Source: Lentibacillus sp. CBA3610 (lineage in GTDB: Bacteria > Bacillota > Bacilli > Bacillales > Amphibacillaceae). From it: a DNA stretch of 64,000 bases. Of this stretch, positions 7,542-16,415 are shown one piece after another (position 1 is the first letter of the stretch; each line of letters begins with the position of its first letter). The position numbers and the translations under genes were made by a program. The notes under the pieces are model-generated. The model was not told where the DNA came from and ran no database searches. It saw only the letters and a program-made list of their open reading frames with translations. The stretch is taken from contig NZ_CP035925.1 of assembly GCF_013373365.1 (NCBI RefSeq), forward strand, positions 2,728,001 to 2,792,000, given 5' to 3'.

Positions 7542-10500
7542 TTATGCTTTTTTCCGCCGCTTAAATTTCCCGGTCAAATCATCAAATAATGTGTACACGA
7601 CCGGAATCAGGAGCAGGGTGAAGATACTCGAGATGGTCAGGCCGAATATGATCGTTACAGCTAATGGCTGCTGCATTTCGGCGCCTTCACCGAGTGCGAG
7701 TCCTAATGGCACCATCGCCAGGATTGTTGTCAATGTTGTCATCAAAATCGGACGCATACGATTGGTGCCTGCCTCAAGAATGGCATCATAGCGGCTTCTG
7801 CCATATTCATCACGCCGCAGGATATTGATATAGTCAACCAGCACGATTGAGTTGTTAACCACTATCCCTGCCAGCATGATGATCCCGATAAAGGCCGGGA
7901 TGCTGAGCGGCAATCCTGTCACAAACAGCCCGAGTAATACACCTACAACCGTTGCAGGCAGTGAGAACATGATAATGAACGGGAACAGGAAGTTTTCAAA
8001 TTGGACTGCCATGACGGCGTATACAAGGAAGATGGAGAATACCAGCGCAATCGACAAGTCCGCAAATGAACTGGCCATATCTTCTGCCTGACCGCCGATC
8101 TGATAATCGTATCCTTCAGGCATGCTCATATTGTCCAATCTATCCCTTATATCAGCTGTTACACTTCCCAAATCACGGCCGATAATTTCGGATGTCACAT
8201 TTAATTGTGGCTGCTGATTCTCACGCTGTAATGTCACAGGTCCTTGTACTTCCTCTAACGTTGCCAGTGATGTGATTGGGACAGCCGCTCCGCTTTCGGA
8301 TTGGATAGTCACATCTTCCAAATCATTGATGGTGCTCCGTTCGTCCTCAGGATACATTAAGGTGATATCCATTTCAGTGCCATCTTCACGGTACTGGGCA
8401 GCAGTCTGACCGGTGAACTGCAGCTGAATCTGACTTGTTACCTGCTGCTCGGTCAGGCCATACATGGCAGCTTGTTCGGAATCAACCTGGATATGCATTT
8501 GTGGTGCGCCATCTTCAGCTGATGAGGATGCATTATGCACGCCTTCAACCCCGGAGATGGCATCAACCACTTCATCTGCCAGCTCGCGAAGGACTTCATG
8601 CTCCGGACCGTTCAGACTGATCTGAACCGGATTTCCCATGCCGGCAGCACTGTCTGTTGCCATCACGGATATATCCGCTCCCGGAACGGACTCAAGATCT
8701 TCCGTCATCGACTCAACCACATCATTTGTCGTCTGCGAACGTTCTGTTGCCGGAATCAGCTGCATCATATAGGTGGCCTGGTTGCCGGAGCCCATTCCGT
8801 CACCGCCAACATTCATGTAGTTGGTTTCCATCACATCTTCATAGGCCGTCAGTTTTTCATTCACATCTTCTGCCACACGCTGCGTATGCTCCAGTGAACT
8901 GCCTGGTTGTGTTTCCACATTCACCTGAAGCTGTCCCTGGTCAGATGATGGAATAAAGGATGCACCAATCATCGGAATTAACGCCAGGCTTCCTGCAATG
9001 ATGGCGATGGTTCCAAAGACGGTTGTTTTCCGGTGCCCCAGGACCCACTTGAGCACAGCGCGATAACCATTGTTGACGCGATCAAGGAAACGATTGAACC
9101 AGTATCGTTTGCCGCTGTCTTCTGTGGCTTTGGCCAACAGTTTGGATGACAGCATTGGCACAAGGGTCACCGCTGCAACCAAGGATGCAATCAACGCGAA
9201 TGATACGGTTAATGCAAGTGGTGTAAACATATCGGCCGCTATGCCGTCGACAAATATCATTGGTAAAAACACGACCAGTGTTGTTGTCGTTGAGGCAATT
9301 ACAGCCGGTGCCAGTTCAGATGCCCCTTTAATGGCGGATTCAACTAAGGAATAGCCCCGCTGCCTGTACGTATAGATATGTTCTAATATCACTATCGAGC
9401 TGTCGACCATCATCCCAAGGCCAAGAGCCAGACCGCCCAATGTCAGCACGTTCAGCGTTTCCCCGGTAAAATACATAAGCGTAAACGTCGAAATAATGGC
9501 GATCGGGATGGACAAGCCAATAACAATCGTTGCCCGGACGCTTTTCAGGAATAACAGTAAAATCAGGAACGAAATTGCAGCACCGATCAGGATATTTTGC
9601 ACAACCGAATTGATCGACATATTAATATAGTCGGACGTATCAATAATGACATTTGTGCTGAGACCTGATGGCAGATCATCTTTAATGTCATTCATACTCG
9701 CATTAATGTTGTCGGCTACTTCAACGGTATTGGCGTCAGTTTTTTTCATGATTGACAAGACAACAGCCTGATCACCGTTCACGCGTGTTTCGCCTGAGGA
9801 TTCTTTGTGTGTGTCCTGAACGTCCCCCAATTCATCGACGTGGACTGTTTCGCCTGTTTGGGTCTCGACAAGCGTTTCTTCTATATCATCGATGGATTCA
9901 AACTCGCCGGTTACCCGCAGCTGCAGGTCCTGGTTGCCTTTTTCAACGACGCCAACCGATGCCGACTGATTCAAACTGTTCAGCGACTGCGTAATCGTTT
10001 GGGCTGTCACGCCATATTGCTGCATTTTAGCCTGATCCAGGACAATCCGAATTTCCCGTTCCTGTGCCCCTTCAACAGTAACCGATGCCACACCGTTCTG
10101 GCGTTCAAAAAACGGTACAATTTGGTCTTCAGCAACTTGTGTCAGTTTTTCTGCATCATCCCCGGTCAGGCCGACCCACATGAGCGGCATTTGATCCGGG
10201 TTAAATCTTAAAACGCTTGGGTCACCAGCCCCATCAGGCAGTGCGCCTTTCACTTGATCGATATTTTCACGTACATCAAGCAGTGCCTGATCGAGATTCG
10301 TATCGTTATTGAACATCATCATCACAAGCGAGGAGCCTGATTGTGATTGGGACTGAACGGTATCAATCCCCTCCACCGAGCTGACCGATGACTCGATCGG
10401 CCGGCTGATCTGATTTTCGACGTCCTCTGGTGCTGCATCTCCATAAGATGTTGCGACTACCGCAATCGGCAGATCAATCTCCGGAAATAAATCAATATTA

Positions 10501-10595
10501 AGGTTACGTAATGAGACCGTCCCTAACGCAATAATCGCCAGGACGATCATGATGACGCCAACAGGCCGTTTAACAGATGTTTTTACGAGTTTCAA
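7542..10595 (-). CDS. RND-family efflux transporter (SwrC/AcrB-like)
   Basis: 1017 residues starting at a TTG (10595) that overlaps the adaptor stop (TTGA), behind GGAGGAGG. It is a proton-driven inner-membrane pump of the hydrophobe/amphiphile RND family: twelve helices with two large external loops. The first helix is VGVIMIVLAIIALGTVSLRN. The fourth helix carries the essential acidic residue (LGGLALGLGMMVDSSIVILE). The second-half helix cluster includes GIIMLAGIVVNNSIVLVDYI. In B. subtilis SwrC exports surfactin and similar amphiphiles; the substrate here is unknown. It forms an operon with the adaptor and follows a TetR regulator. Confidence 0.92.
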   Translation of the reverse strand: MKLVKTSVKRPVGVIMIVLAIIALGTVSLRNLNIDLFPEIDLPIAVVATSYGDAAPEDVENQISRPIESSVSSVEGIDTVQSQSQSGSSLVMMMFNNDTNLDQALLDVRENIDQVKGALPDGAGDPSVLRFNPDQMPLMWVGLTGDDAEKLTQVAEDQIVPFFERQNGVASVTVEGAQEREIRIVLDQAKMQQYGVTAQTITQSLNSLNQSASVGVVEKGNQDLQLRVTGEFESIDDIEETLVETQTGETVHVDELGDVQDTHKESSGETRVNGDQAVVLSIMKKTDANTVEVADNINASMNDIKDDLPSGLSTNVIIDTSDYINMSINSVVQNILIGAAISFLILLLFLKSVRATIVIGLSIPIAIISTFTLMYFTGETLNVLTLGGLALGLGMMVDSSIVILEHIYTYRQRGYSLVESAIKGASELAPAVIASTTTTLVVFLPMIFVDGIAADMFTPLALTVSFALIASLVAAVTLVPMLSSKLLAKATEDSGKRYWFNRFLDRVNNGYRAVLKWVLGHRKTTVFGTIAIIAGSLALIPMIGASFIPSSDQGQLQVNVETQPGSSLEHTQRVAEDVNEKLTAYEDVMETNYMNVGGDGMGSGNQATYMMQLIPATERSQTTNDVVESMTEDLESVPGADISVMATDSAAGMGNPVQISLNGPEHEVLRELADEVVDAISGVEGVHNASSSAEDGAPQMHIQVDSEQAAMYGLTEQQVTSQIQLQFTGQTAAQYREDGTEMDITLMYPEDERSTINDLEDVTIQSESGAAVPITSLATLEEVQGPVTLQRENQQPQLNVTSEIIGRDLGSVTADIRDRLDNMSMPEGYDYQIGGQAEDMASSFADLSIALVFSIFLVYAVMAVQFENFLFPFIIMFSLPATVVGVLLGLFVTGLPLSIPAFIGIIMLAGIVVNNSIVLVDYINILRRDEYGRSRYDAILEAGTNRMRPILMTTLTTILAMVPLGLALGEGAEMQQPLAVTIIFGLTISSIFTLLLIPVVYTLFDDLTGKFKRRKKA

Positions 10596-11458
10596 GAATT
10601 ATCCTCCTCCTGGGCCACGTCGACGGTCATGCCGTCAGACAAGGTCAGGAGTCCATTAACGACAACCTGATCGCCCTCTTGGATGTCACCTTCGACAGCT
10701 GTTTCCTGCGATTGGCTCTCCTGAATGGTTACATTTTTTTGTACGGCCTGATTGTCTTCCACAACGTAAACAAATGACTCCCCGCTTTCAGAAACAACCG
10801 CTTCTGTCGGGAGGATAATCGAATCTTCCACCCGATTTTCCGGTACATTCATAACCGCGACCATTCCGGACAAAATAGTGTCTTCAGCGTTTTCCACCGT
10901 CGCCTCAATCGGATAAAGTCCTGTATCATCAGGCATAGTGCTGACAGACATGATCTCCGCTTCATACTCCTGTTCATCAATCATAACAGGGTATGTATCG
11001 CCCGTTTCGATTAAATCAAGGGTTTCAGCGGCGACGGTCATATTGACAGTCATCGAGTCAAAATCAGCAATCACCATGAGCGGCTCTTCATTGGAAGCCA
11101 TGCCACCCTCTTCTACGGTTAAATTAGCAATTTCACCCGCTGTCTGCGCATAGATGTTTTGGTTTCCGGCAGTTGTTTGGATGGTGGCCAGATGGTCATC
11201 CTCTTCCACCATGTCGCCGTTTTCCACTTCCAATTCGGTAACTTCCCCGGGGGACTGTACCGTAACAGGTGTCGTGCTATCCGGCTCTGTGCGGCCATAA
11301 ATTGATTTTTCAATGGCCAAATCCCCTGTTGTTGCTTCCGTCGTTTCAACCGCTGTTGGGTGCTCCTCTTGTTCCTCATTTTCATCTTCGTCCTGATTAC
11401 ATGCAGCAAGAATGCCAATCAGCATTATTGCTGCTAAACTTAAAACTAGTTTTCGCAT
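10592..11458 (-). CDS. RND efflux adaptor (membrane fusion) lipoprotein
   Basis: 288 residues. The N-terminus is a lipoprotein signal (MRKLVLSLAAIMLIGILAAC, lipobox cysteine at 20) followed by an acidic linker. The rest shows the membrane-fusion-protein pattern: TVQSPGEVTELEVENGDMVE is the first half of the lipoyl-like hairpin, and NIYAQTAGEIANLTVEEGG the second. A beta-barrel and a membrane-proximal domain (PENRVEDSIILPTEAVV) follow. It couples the RND pump to substrate outside the membrane. It overlaps the pump start by four bases and is preceded by the TetR gene. Confidence 0.88.
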   Translation of the reverse strand: MRKLVLSLAAIMLIGILAACNQDEDENEEQEEHPTAVETTEATTGDLAIEKSIYGRTEPDSTTPVTVQSPGEVTELEVENGDMVEEDDHLATIQTTAGNQNIYAQTAGEIANLTVEEGGMASNEEPLMVIADFDSMTVNMTVAAETLDLIETGDTYPVMIDEQEYEAEIMSVSTMPDDTGLYPIEATVENAEDTILSGMVAVMNVPENRVEDSIILPTEAVVSESGESFVYVVEDNQAVQKNVTIQESQSQETAVEGDIQEGDQVVVNGLLTLSDGMTVDVAQEEDNS

Positions 11459-11484
11459 GGCTGTAACTCCTCTTTTTCGTTTTG

Positions 11485-12348
11485 TTAATCAAGCAAGTCC
11501 ATATGTAAAAGGCGTGCTAATTCCTTACATTCCTGTTCAAGTTCCGGTATTCGCTGAAAATGAACCAAGAGCCCCTGAATGATTGCCTTTTGCGGGTGCT
11601 CTTTTGCTGTTTCAGTTAACATGATTCCAATGACTTCATCCAGTTCATTCACCTTATCTTCCGCTAGTCCCATTGCGGCAATTTTGTTTTTCATGGCTAT
11701 TAAGATGTTCGATACGGACATCTCAGTCTGATACACTTTGGGGATATGGTCGGCCGTAACCAATGGGGCTTCCTGTCGTTCAAAGAGCCCGCTGGCGATA
11801 TCATCCATTCTTCGTACGATATAAGCGCCCAATTGGTTTCGGTCAATGTTAATGCCATCGATAATGATCCATTTGAAATAGCCATTCATCAAACCTTCCA
11901 GCTGAATAATCATATCCTGATAATAAGCTGCCATTTGTTCCCCATAGATGTTATTTATATTTTGCCTTAGCCAGTGAAAATTTTGTGCGTTCATTTGCTG
12001 AATGAGTGCATCGGTATTTTCCCTGATTGAAATGTTTTGATGAAGATGCATCGTGAGAAAATCTTTATACTGATAAATATAGTTCGTCACGACTTCAATT
12101 TGTTTGGCAAAACGATCGCGTGGGGCCAAATTCTCCTTTTGGACGTTTTCAATCCGGTTGGTGATTTCCTGGTAATAGTAGTGGAACGCTGTCGTGATGA
12201 AGTCTTTTTTGGAATGAAAATGCAAATAGAACGCGCCTTTGGAAACGCCCGCCCCGCCTGCAATCTCTTCAACCGACGTCATATGGTAGCCTTTTTCGGC
12301 AAATAATTTCATACCGGCTTCGATTAATTGTATTTTTTTCGGATTCAT
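11485..12348 (-). CDS. TetR-family transcriptional regulator of the RND operon
   Basis: 287 residues from the ATG at 12348, which has AGGTG six bases upstream. ATGs at 12369 and a start at 12408 are also in frame but lie next to the operator. The N-terminal helix-turn-helix is classic TetR: IQLIEAGMKLFAEKGYHMTS, then EEIAGGAGVSKGAFYLHFHS. The longer than usual C-terminal half should bind an amphiphilic ligand. With the efflux genes directly downstream on the same strand and an operator-like site at 12411-12430, it probably represses itself and the pump. Confidence 0.85.
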   Translation of the reverse strand: MNPKKIQLIEAGMKLFAEKGYHMTSVEEIAGGAGVSKGAFYLHFHSKKDFITTAFHYYYQEITNRIENVQKENLAPRDRFAKQIEVVTNYIYQYKDFLTMHLHQNISIRENTDALIQQMNAQNFHWLRQNINNIYGEQMAAYYQDMIIQLEGLMNGYFKWIIIDGINIDRNQLGAYIVRRMDDIASGLFERQEAPLVTADHIPKVYQTEMSVSNILIAMKNKIAAMGLAEDKVNELDEVIGIMLTETAKEHPQKAIIQGLLVHFQRIPELEQECKELARLLHMDLLD

Positions 12349-12410
12349 TTTAACACCTGGTTTCATGTTCATTACCTGCTCAGTCATAAGTCGTTCTGTC
12401 AGCTGCAACT

Positions 12411-12430
12411 CATACTAACCAGTCAGTCAT
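12411..12430 (-). promoter_or_regulatory. Putative TetR operator
   Basis: On the minus strand, ATGACTGACTGGTTAGTATG: an imperfect dyad (GACTGAC / GTTAGT) of the TGACTGACYRGTCAGT type commonly bound by AcrR/QacR-like regulators. It sits just upstream of the regulator gene. Confidence 0.5.
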
Positions 12431-12500
12431 TTTTCCATTCTACATGTGCTGAGCCATGAAAGCAAGGAAAATTCAATTTGTGGTCCAGGAAAACTAGTCC

Positions 12501-13001
12501 TTAAAAACGGGTCGATAAGAATGGCCGGTTTCCAAAGAAAAGTGATCGGTTCAGCTTGGCTATGAGTTGACTTGTCCGTTTATATTGCATATCAAATGTT
12601 GCTTCGGAAGTGTTAACATAGAGTCCGGTGCCATCATGAAATACAACATATGTCCTGTCATCGCGCTGTTCAAAGTAATCAATCTGATAAAAAGAGAGCC
12701 ATACATTATCTTTATTTTTGGAAGAGGAGGTTGGCAGCATGTAGACGCCTTTATCAGGTATAACCGGAATTGGTACTTTGCTGTTTAATTTCAGCAGGTC
12801 TTTAACTGATTCACGCCTCCCTTCCAGTGTTGAGCCGTATAGCAAGCATGTATGATCGATAATCTGCTCAGGGCTGTGAACAGAGTGCCGGTCCTGTGCA
12901 ATTTCTGAAATCCGTGAACGATAATAAGCGGAGTCCTTTGTCATGATTGCTTTCGTTCGCCTGCTGATGATGTAAATTGATGGTGAAAATTGTCCCCCCA
13001 T
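12501..13001 (-). CDS. comK: ComK-family competence transcription factor
   Basis: 166 residues from the ATG at 13001, behind AGGGGGA; an ATG at 13019 is in frame but lacks that spacing. Alignment by eye with B. subtilis ComK is clear in the core: HTCLLYGSTLEGRRESVKDL against the ComK RSCRFFGSSYAGRK block, then PIPVIPDKGVYMLPTSSSKN, then WLSFYQIDYF. The C-terminus is shorter than in B. subtilis (192 residues), ending after FDMQYKRTSQL and a short tail. ComK is an A/T-box DNA-binding master activator of competence genes. Some Bacillaceae carry two ComK paralogues, and this may be the secondary one. It stands alone. Confidence 0.8.
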   Translation of the reverse strand: MGGQFSPSIYIISRRTKAIMTKDSAYYRSRISEIAQDRHSVHSPEQIIDHTCLLYGSTLEGRRESVKDLLKLNSKVPIPVIPDKGVYMLPTSSSKNKDNVWLSFYQIDYFEQRDDRTYVVFHDGTGLYVNTSEATFDMQYKRTSQLIAKLNRSLFFGNRPFLSTRF

Positions 13002-13245
13002 TGAATTTCCCCCTGTCATTCATGTAACGTTTGAATTCTTTGTCAGAATTTATCATTTTTCTAAGCCAATTGTACTATGTTTCAGACAGTTTATCTATTC
13101 ATTTTAGAAAGAATTTCGATTTTTAAAAATCGAGGATAAATAATGACAAAAAGTAAATCAGATACATTCAATTGTTGCTTAATTTTGCCGATAAAAGAAG
13201 TGCATTCCATTCGGAGTGATTCAGATAAGTGACATAGGAGGTTTT

Positions 13246-13440
13246 ATGGTGGATGTAGCAGCTATGTCTGTTGCGATGTCAAATCAGCAAGTCCGTTCTG
13301 AGGCGCAAATGGCTGTTATGGATAATGTGAAACACGTGGCAGAACAACAAGGTGCGCAACTGGTTGAGATGCTGAATCAATCACAGGGGCCTTCAGCGCC
13401 ACACCCGTCACTTGGCAATGCCGTTGACATGAAGGTGTAA
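13246..13440 (+). CDS. YjfB-like putative motility protein
   Basis: 64 residues from the ATG at 13246, behind AGGAGG. The sequence (MVDVAAMSVAMSNQQVRSEA, then NSQ-like repeats and LVEMLNQSQ near the end) matches the YjfB family of small soluble proteins. In B. subtilis this family is associated with the SigD motility regulon. A strong terminator follows. Molecular role unknown. Confidence 0.75.
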   Translation: MVDVAAMSVAMSNQQVRSEAQMAVMDNVKHVAEQQGAQLVEMLNQSQGPSAPHPSLGNAVDMKV

Positions 13441-13445
13441 CGGAA

Positions 13446-13478
13446 AACCCTCTGTCCTGAGCGGGCAGAGGCTTTTTG
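13446..13478 (+). terminator. Intrinsic terminator after the YjfB-like gene
   Basis: Stem CCTCTG/CAGAGG followed by CTTTTTGCTTTTT. Confidence 0.8.
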
Positions 13479-13549
13479 CTTTTTGATTTTTGTATGAATG
13501 ACGAGCCAACCATTTTTTCGTTAAGGAAACGATTTAACAAGCAATCACA

Positions 13550-13578
13550 GAAAAATCCCCTCATTCAAGGGGATTTAA
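13550..13578 (-). terminator. Terminator of the acidic lipoprotein gene
   Basis: Arms AAATCCCC and GGGGATTT around an eight-base loop, with a T run on the minus strand. Confidence 0.75.
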
Positions 13579-13587
13579 ATGTCGTGA

Positions 13588-13890
13588 TTAGTTGTTCTCC
13601 TCGTCTTCCATTATATTATTATCATCTTCATTGACACCATTACCATCCTGGTTTGTATCCGTTCCATTCTGATTTGCATCCGTTCCATCCTCAGTGGTGC
13701 CACCATTGTCATCATTATTAAGCTGCGGGTCATCCTCGTTCTCACCATTCATATCAGGACTGTCTTCCTCCTGGTTCAATGGTGCCTCATCTTCTCCAGC
13801 CGGATCTTCCTGATTATCGGTTCCGCATGCAGCAACCAACGACAATGCCAAAATGGATGCACCAATTTTCATAAGCCATTTACGTTGCAT
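13588..13890 (-). CDS. Acidic lipoprotein of unknown function
   Basis: 100 residues: a lipoprotein signal (MQRKWLMKIGASILALSLVA followed by the lipobox cysteine at 22) and then a low-complexity Asp/Glu/Asn/Gly tail with repeated GTDxNQ(N/D)G steps. The mature part has no recognisable domain and an extreme negative charge, as is common for surface proteins of salt-adapted bacilli. It has its own ribosome site (AAGGAGG) and terminator, so it is probably expressed alone. Confidence 0.7.
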   Translation of the reverse strand: MQRKWLMKIGASILALSLVAACGTDNQEDPAGEDEAPLNQEEDSPDMNGENEDDPQLNNDDNGGTTEDGTDANQNGTDTNQDGNGVNEDDNNIMEDEENN

Positions 13891-14022
13891 ATGTGTGTTC
13901 CTCCTTTATAGTTCACTTTCGTCCTTAGCTTAACCACTACATAAAATGTGATACTTATTTTTTTAAAATTGTTTTATAAATCGTGATCGTCGCTGAAAAG
14001 CATTGACTAAATTATATTGGGA

Positions 14023-14057
14023 TAAAAAAATTCCCCACTGCTTAAGTGGAGAATGAC
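14023..14057. terminator. Hairpin between lipoprotein and fabZ genes
   Basis: TTCCCCACT - GCTT - AAGTGGAGAA inverted repeat preceded by seven A residues. It may end minus-strand transcription from fabZ. Apart from this and the family D repeat, 13891-14172 shows nothing else. Confidence 0.5.
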
Positions 14058-14097
14058 GTAGGAGATGAGTTATGTTATCCTGCATTCACTTTAACAT

Positions 14098-14170
14098 CTA
14101 AAGGACAGTAATCCGCCAAAGTACGGCGGTTAACTGTCCCTAAATGTCCGATTCGGTTCGGCACGCTGCA
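14098..14170. repeat. Dispersed repeat family D, copy 2
   Basis: A near-perfect inverted repeat whose arms begin GGACAGTAATCCGCC and end CGGCGGTTAACTGTCC, followed by CTAAATGTCCGATTCGGTTC. It abuts the 3' end of fabZ. The same arrangement follows atpC at 38668-38740. Confidence 0.7.
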
Positions 14171-14172
14171 GG

Positions 14173-14592
14173 TCACTTTACCGCGAATGTGATTTCTGCT
14201 TCACAGGCGACTTCACCGTCAACGGTTGCGACACCTTTTCCTTTGCCGACAGGACCTTTCAGCCGAATGATGTCAACTTCCAATTGCAGCTGATCACCCG
14301 GTTTCACCTGACGTTTGAAGCGGCATTTATCAAGACCGGCAAGAAAACCGATTTTGCCCTGATTTTCCTCAATACCCAGTACACCAATCGCACCAGTCTG
14401 GGCCAAGGCTTCGACAATCAGCACACCGGGCATGACCGGATAATCGGGGAAGTGGCCTTGGAAAAATGGCTCGTTTGCTGTCACATTTTTAACGCCGACA
14501 ACCCGCTTGCCCTCTTCTATTTCAGTTACTTTGTCAACCAGCAGAAACGGATAACGGTGCGGGATGGTTTGTTTAATTTGTTCGATATCCAT
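14173..14592 (-). CDS. fabZ: 3-hydroxyacyl-[acyl-carrier-protein] dehydratase FabZ
   Basis: 139 residues, standard for FabZ. It dehydrates 3-hydroxyacyl-ACP in cytosolic type II fatty acid synthesis. The hot-dog fold carries the catalytic pair in [20 protein letters not shown] (His in GHFP, Glu in VEA), and the opening motif [13 protein letters not shown] is typical. The ATG at 14592 follows AAAGGAG. In B. subtilis fabZ (ywpB) lies just beyond the flhO-flhP genes, as it does here, with one gene in between. Confidence 0.95.
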   Translation of the reverse strand: MDIEQIKQTIPHRYPFLLVDKVTEIEEGKRVVGVKNVTANEPFFQGHFPDYPVMPGVLIVEALAQTGAIGVLGIEENQGKIGFLAGLDKCRFKRQVKPGDQLQLEVDIIRLKGPVGKGKGVATVDGEVACEAEITFAVK

Positions 14593-14742
14593 TTGATCGC
14601 TCCTTTACATTATGTAAGTCGCATTCATTATAACAAATGTTGAGGCGTTACTCGCACTTCAATCACCGGGGCGGCATTCTTACCTTATAACAAAAAACAT
14701 GCCCGAAAAATCAGCGGACATGCATTATCCCGCATATAACCA

Positions 14743-14860
14743 GCAGTAAGACCCCCACTTCAAGACGATGTGGTAAATCTAAAAGAAAGTTAAGTGGGAG
14801 GACCTAACTGCCAGTAAATGTCCGATTTGGTTCGGGCCTGCAGGTGGCAGGTTACAAAGG
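14743..14860. repeat. Long imperfect inverted repeat with a family D tail
   Basis: Arms GCAGTAAGACCCCCACTT (14743-14760) and AAGTGGGAGGACCTAACTGC (14792-14811) with a 31-base interior. The tail AGTAAATGTCCGATTTGGTTC (14812-14832) resembles the family D tail. It looks like a small mobile or structured-RNA element of unknown function in the 350-base gap between fabZ and the next gene. Confidence 0.55.
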
Positions 14861-14903
14861 CGTTGCAACAGGATGCCCGGGAACTTAGCCTTTGTTCCTT
14901 ATT

Positions 14904-14931
14904 ATCCGTGGGGAAAACTACCCCACGGATT
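14904..14931 (-). terminator. Hairpin after the EpuA-like gene
   Basis: CCGTGGGG - AAAACTA - CCCCACGG, eight perfect pairs. No strong T run follows on the minus strand, so it may be a weak or Rho-assisted end. Confidence 0.5.
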
Positions 14932-14942
14932 GACGTTTCACT

Positions 14943-15380
14943 TTAATTCTCTTTTATTACGATATCGATAATATGCTGCCATGTATCCCAATCAAGCGCA
15001 TCCGTTGGGTTGCCATCCCCGATAACACCATAACCGACCATTAGCCCAATAACCAGTGAAACTGCCGAAAGCACCAGGACAACAATCAACCGCAGCCAAA
15101 TTGGAAAAATGCGGCGGCGCGGTCTTTTGTTTTGCCGCTTTTCCTGTTTTCGCTTTTTCCTCTGTTCTTTGCGCGTCAAGCTGTCTGTTGACGTTGTCTG
15201 TTGTTGTTTTTCCGTTCTGCCTTTTTGTTGTGTGTTGTCCGATTTTAATGTTTTTTTCCGTTTATGCTCTTTGCGCGTTACCGCATCCGGTGTTTCTTCC
15301 TGCTGTTGCCGTTCTTTCTGGTCTTCTGTTTCCTGGCTGTTTTGTTCGGTTACTGTTTTTTCCTTCTGGTCAGTTGACAT
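14943..15380 (-). CDS. EpuA-family membrane protein (often annotated 'DNA-directed RNA polymerase subunit beta')
   Basis: 145 residues from the ATG at 15380, behind AAGGAG. Residues 1-85 are low-complexity and highly charged (Gln/Glu/Lys, with RKEHKRKK and RKEQRKKRKQEK). A single membrane helix follows (WLRLIVVLVLSAVSLVIGLM), then the conserved block VGYGVIGDGNPTDALDWDTW. That C-terminal block defines the EpuA family, whose RNA polymerase label in databases is historical. It sits downstream of flhP, as in related Bacillaceae. Function unknown; one-pass membrane protein with a large cytoplasmic basic region. Confidence 0.75.
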   Translation of the reverse strand: MSTDQKEKTVTEQNSQETEDQKERQQQEETPDAVTRKEHKRKKTLKSDNTQQKGRTEKQQQTTSTDSLTRKEQRKKRKQEKRQNKRPRRRIFPIWLRLIVVLVLSAVSLVIGLMVGYGVIGDGNPTDALDWDTWQHIIDIVIKEN

Positions 15381-15427
15381 AGCGTGTTTCTCCTTACATC
15401 CATTTGTCACTGTCAAATCTGGCTAAT

Positions 15428-15546
15428 CACTAGAAAAAACGCTGACGCGTCTTTTCAGATGTCGGAGGTCAGAGGTCAGATTTGAGGAAATCGGGGAATT
15501 AGCCGATTTCCAGATTGAAAACGTCTCCTGAAATGATGGTTTCTTA
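15428..15546 (-). repeat. Dispersed repeat family C, copy 1 (terminator-like)
   Basis: Read on the minus strand it contains ATTTCAGGAGACGTTTTCAA, the hairpin GAAATCGGC-TAATTC-CCCGATTTC, a TCTGACCTCTGACCTCCGAC stretch, and a final AAAAGACGC-GTCA-GCGTTTTTT stem. It lies just past the 3' end of flhP and probably ends that transcript. Related copies are at 22150-22270, 22285-22410, 26577-26692 and 59105-59205. Confidence 0.7.
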
Positions 15547-15574
15547 ACTTTATATATAAATACTGGATGAGTGC

Positions 15575-16405
15575 TTACCTGAGCTGGTTGACGAGCCCCA
15601 TCATTTGATCTGACATGGAAATCGTTCTTGCGTTAAATTGATATGAACGCTGTGCTGTAATCATGTCGGTCATTTGGCTGGCCAGGTCAACATTCGACTG
15701 TTCCAGGGCGCCACTTTTTAGAATATCTCCATCCAGGTCAACCGGCTGCATGATTTCCGCAAAGTCAAATCCCAATTCATCCGTGTCGGGAAGTCGGAAT
15801 GCATTGTCACCGGCTGATTCCAGTAATCTCGGACGAATCACTTCAGTAATTGCCAGATTTCCGACATTCTCATTTACATTACCACGCTGAATCGAAATTT
15901 GTCCATTTGGCTGAATCGTTATGTCGTCAAAACCTTCTGCCACAACAATCGGTCCGTTTTCCCCCAGTACAGGGTGACCATCTTTTGTGGTGAGCATGAC
16001 ATCCTCACCATCATTAACAGGTGATAAATAAAAAGAGCCATCGCGCGTATACCGTGTTTCCGTTACGTCGTTTTCGGTAACCTGAATTTGAAACACGTGA
16101 TTGTTTTCCAATAAGGCGGTATCAAGCGTGCGAGCTGTTTCCTGAATCGTCCCTGGTGACAAGTCAATGTTCACTGATCCAAGTTTTGCACCTGAACCGA
16201 CCCGCACGCCATCAGGGGTCAATCGCCCCTCAGCATTAGCAGGGTCTGTCATGTTATCGATTTGCTGAAACAATAATGATGAAAAATCCGCCTGTCTTGT
16301 TTTGTAACCGGTTGTTTGGCTGTTCGCCATGTTATTTCCAACAATGTCCAATTTATTCTGCAGCTGATTCATTGTAACGGCTGCTTGAATCATCGATCGT
16401 GACAT
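15575..16405 (-). CDS. flhP: Flagellar basal-body rod-type protein FlhP
   Basis: 276 residues from the ATG at 16405, behind AGGAGGGG. The N-terminus has the rod-protein signature (MIQAAVTMNQLQNKLDIVGN, then NMANSQTTGYKTRQADF). The C-terminus has the matching coiled motif (LEQSNVDLASQMTDMITAQR, then SYQFNARTISMSDQMMG). Such proteins assemble the distal rod or hook base and lack cleaved signals. The gene follows flhO by ten bases, in the mbl-flhO-flhP order of B. subtilis. Sequence alone separates it from FlgG only by this context and by its paralogue flhO. Confidence 0.88.
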   Translation of the reverse strand: MSRSMIQAAVTMNQLQNKLDIVGNNMANSQTTGYKTRQADFSSLLFQQIDNMTDPANAEGRLTPDGVRVGSGAKLGSVNIDLSPGTIQETARTLDTALLENNHVFQIQVTENDVTETRYTRDGSFYLSPVNDGEDVMLTTKDGHPVLGENGPIVVAEGFDDITIQPNGQISIQRGNVNENVGNLAITEVIRPRLLESAGDNAFRLPDTDELGFDFAEIMQPVDLDGDILKSGALEQSNVDLASQMTDMITAQRSYQFNARTISMSDQMMGLVNQLR

Positions 16406-16415
16406 CAAACCCCTC

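Noticed and set aside
14098..14170. Family D as a riboswitch or T-box leader
   Set aside because: It lies 3' of genes rather than upstream of a start codon, and no known aptamer core is recognisable.
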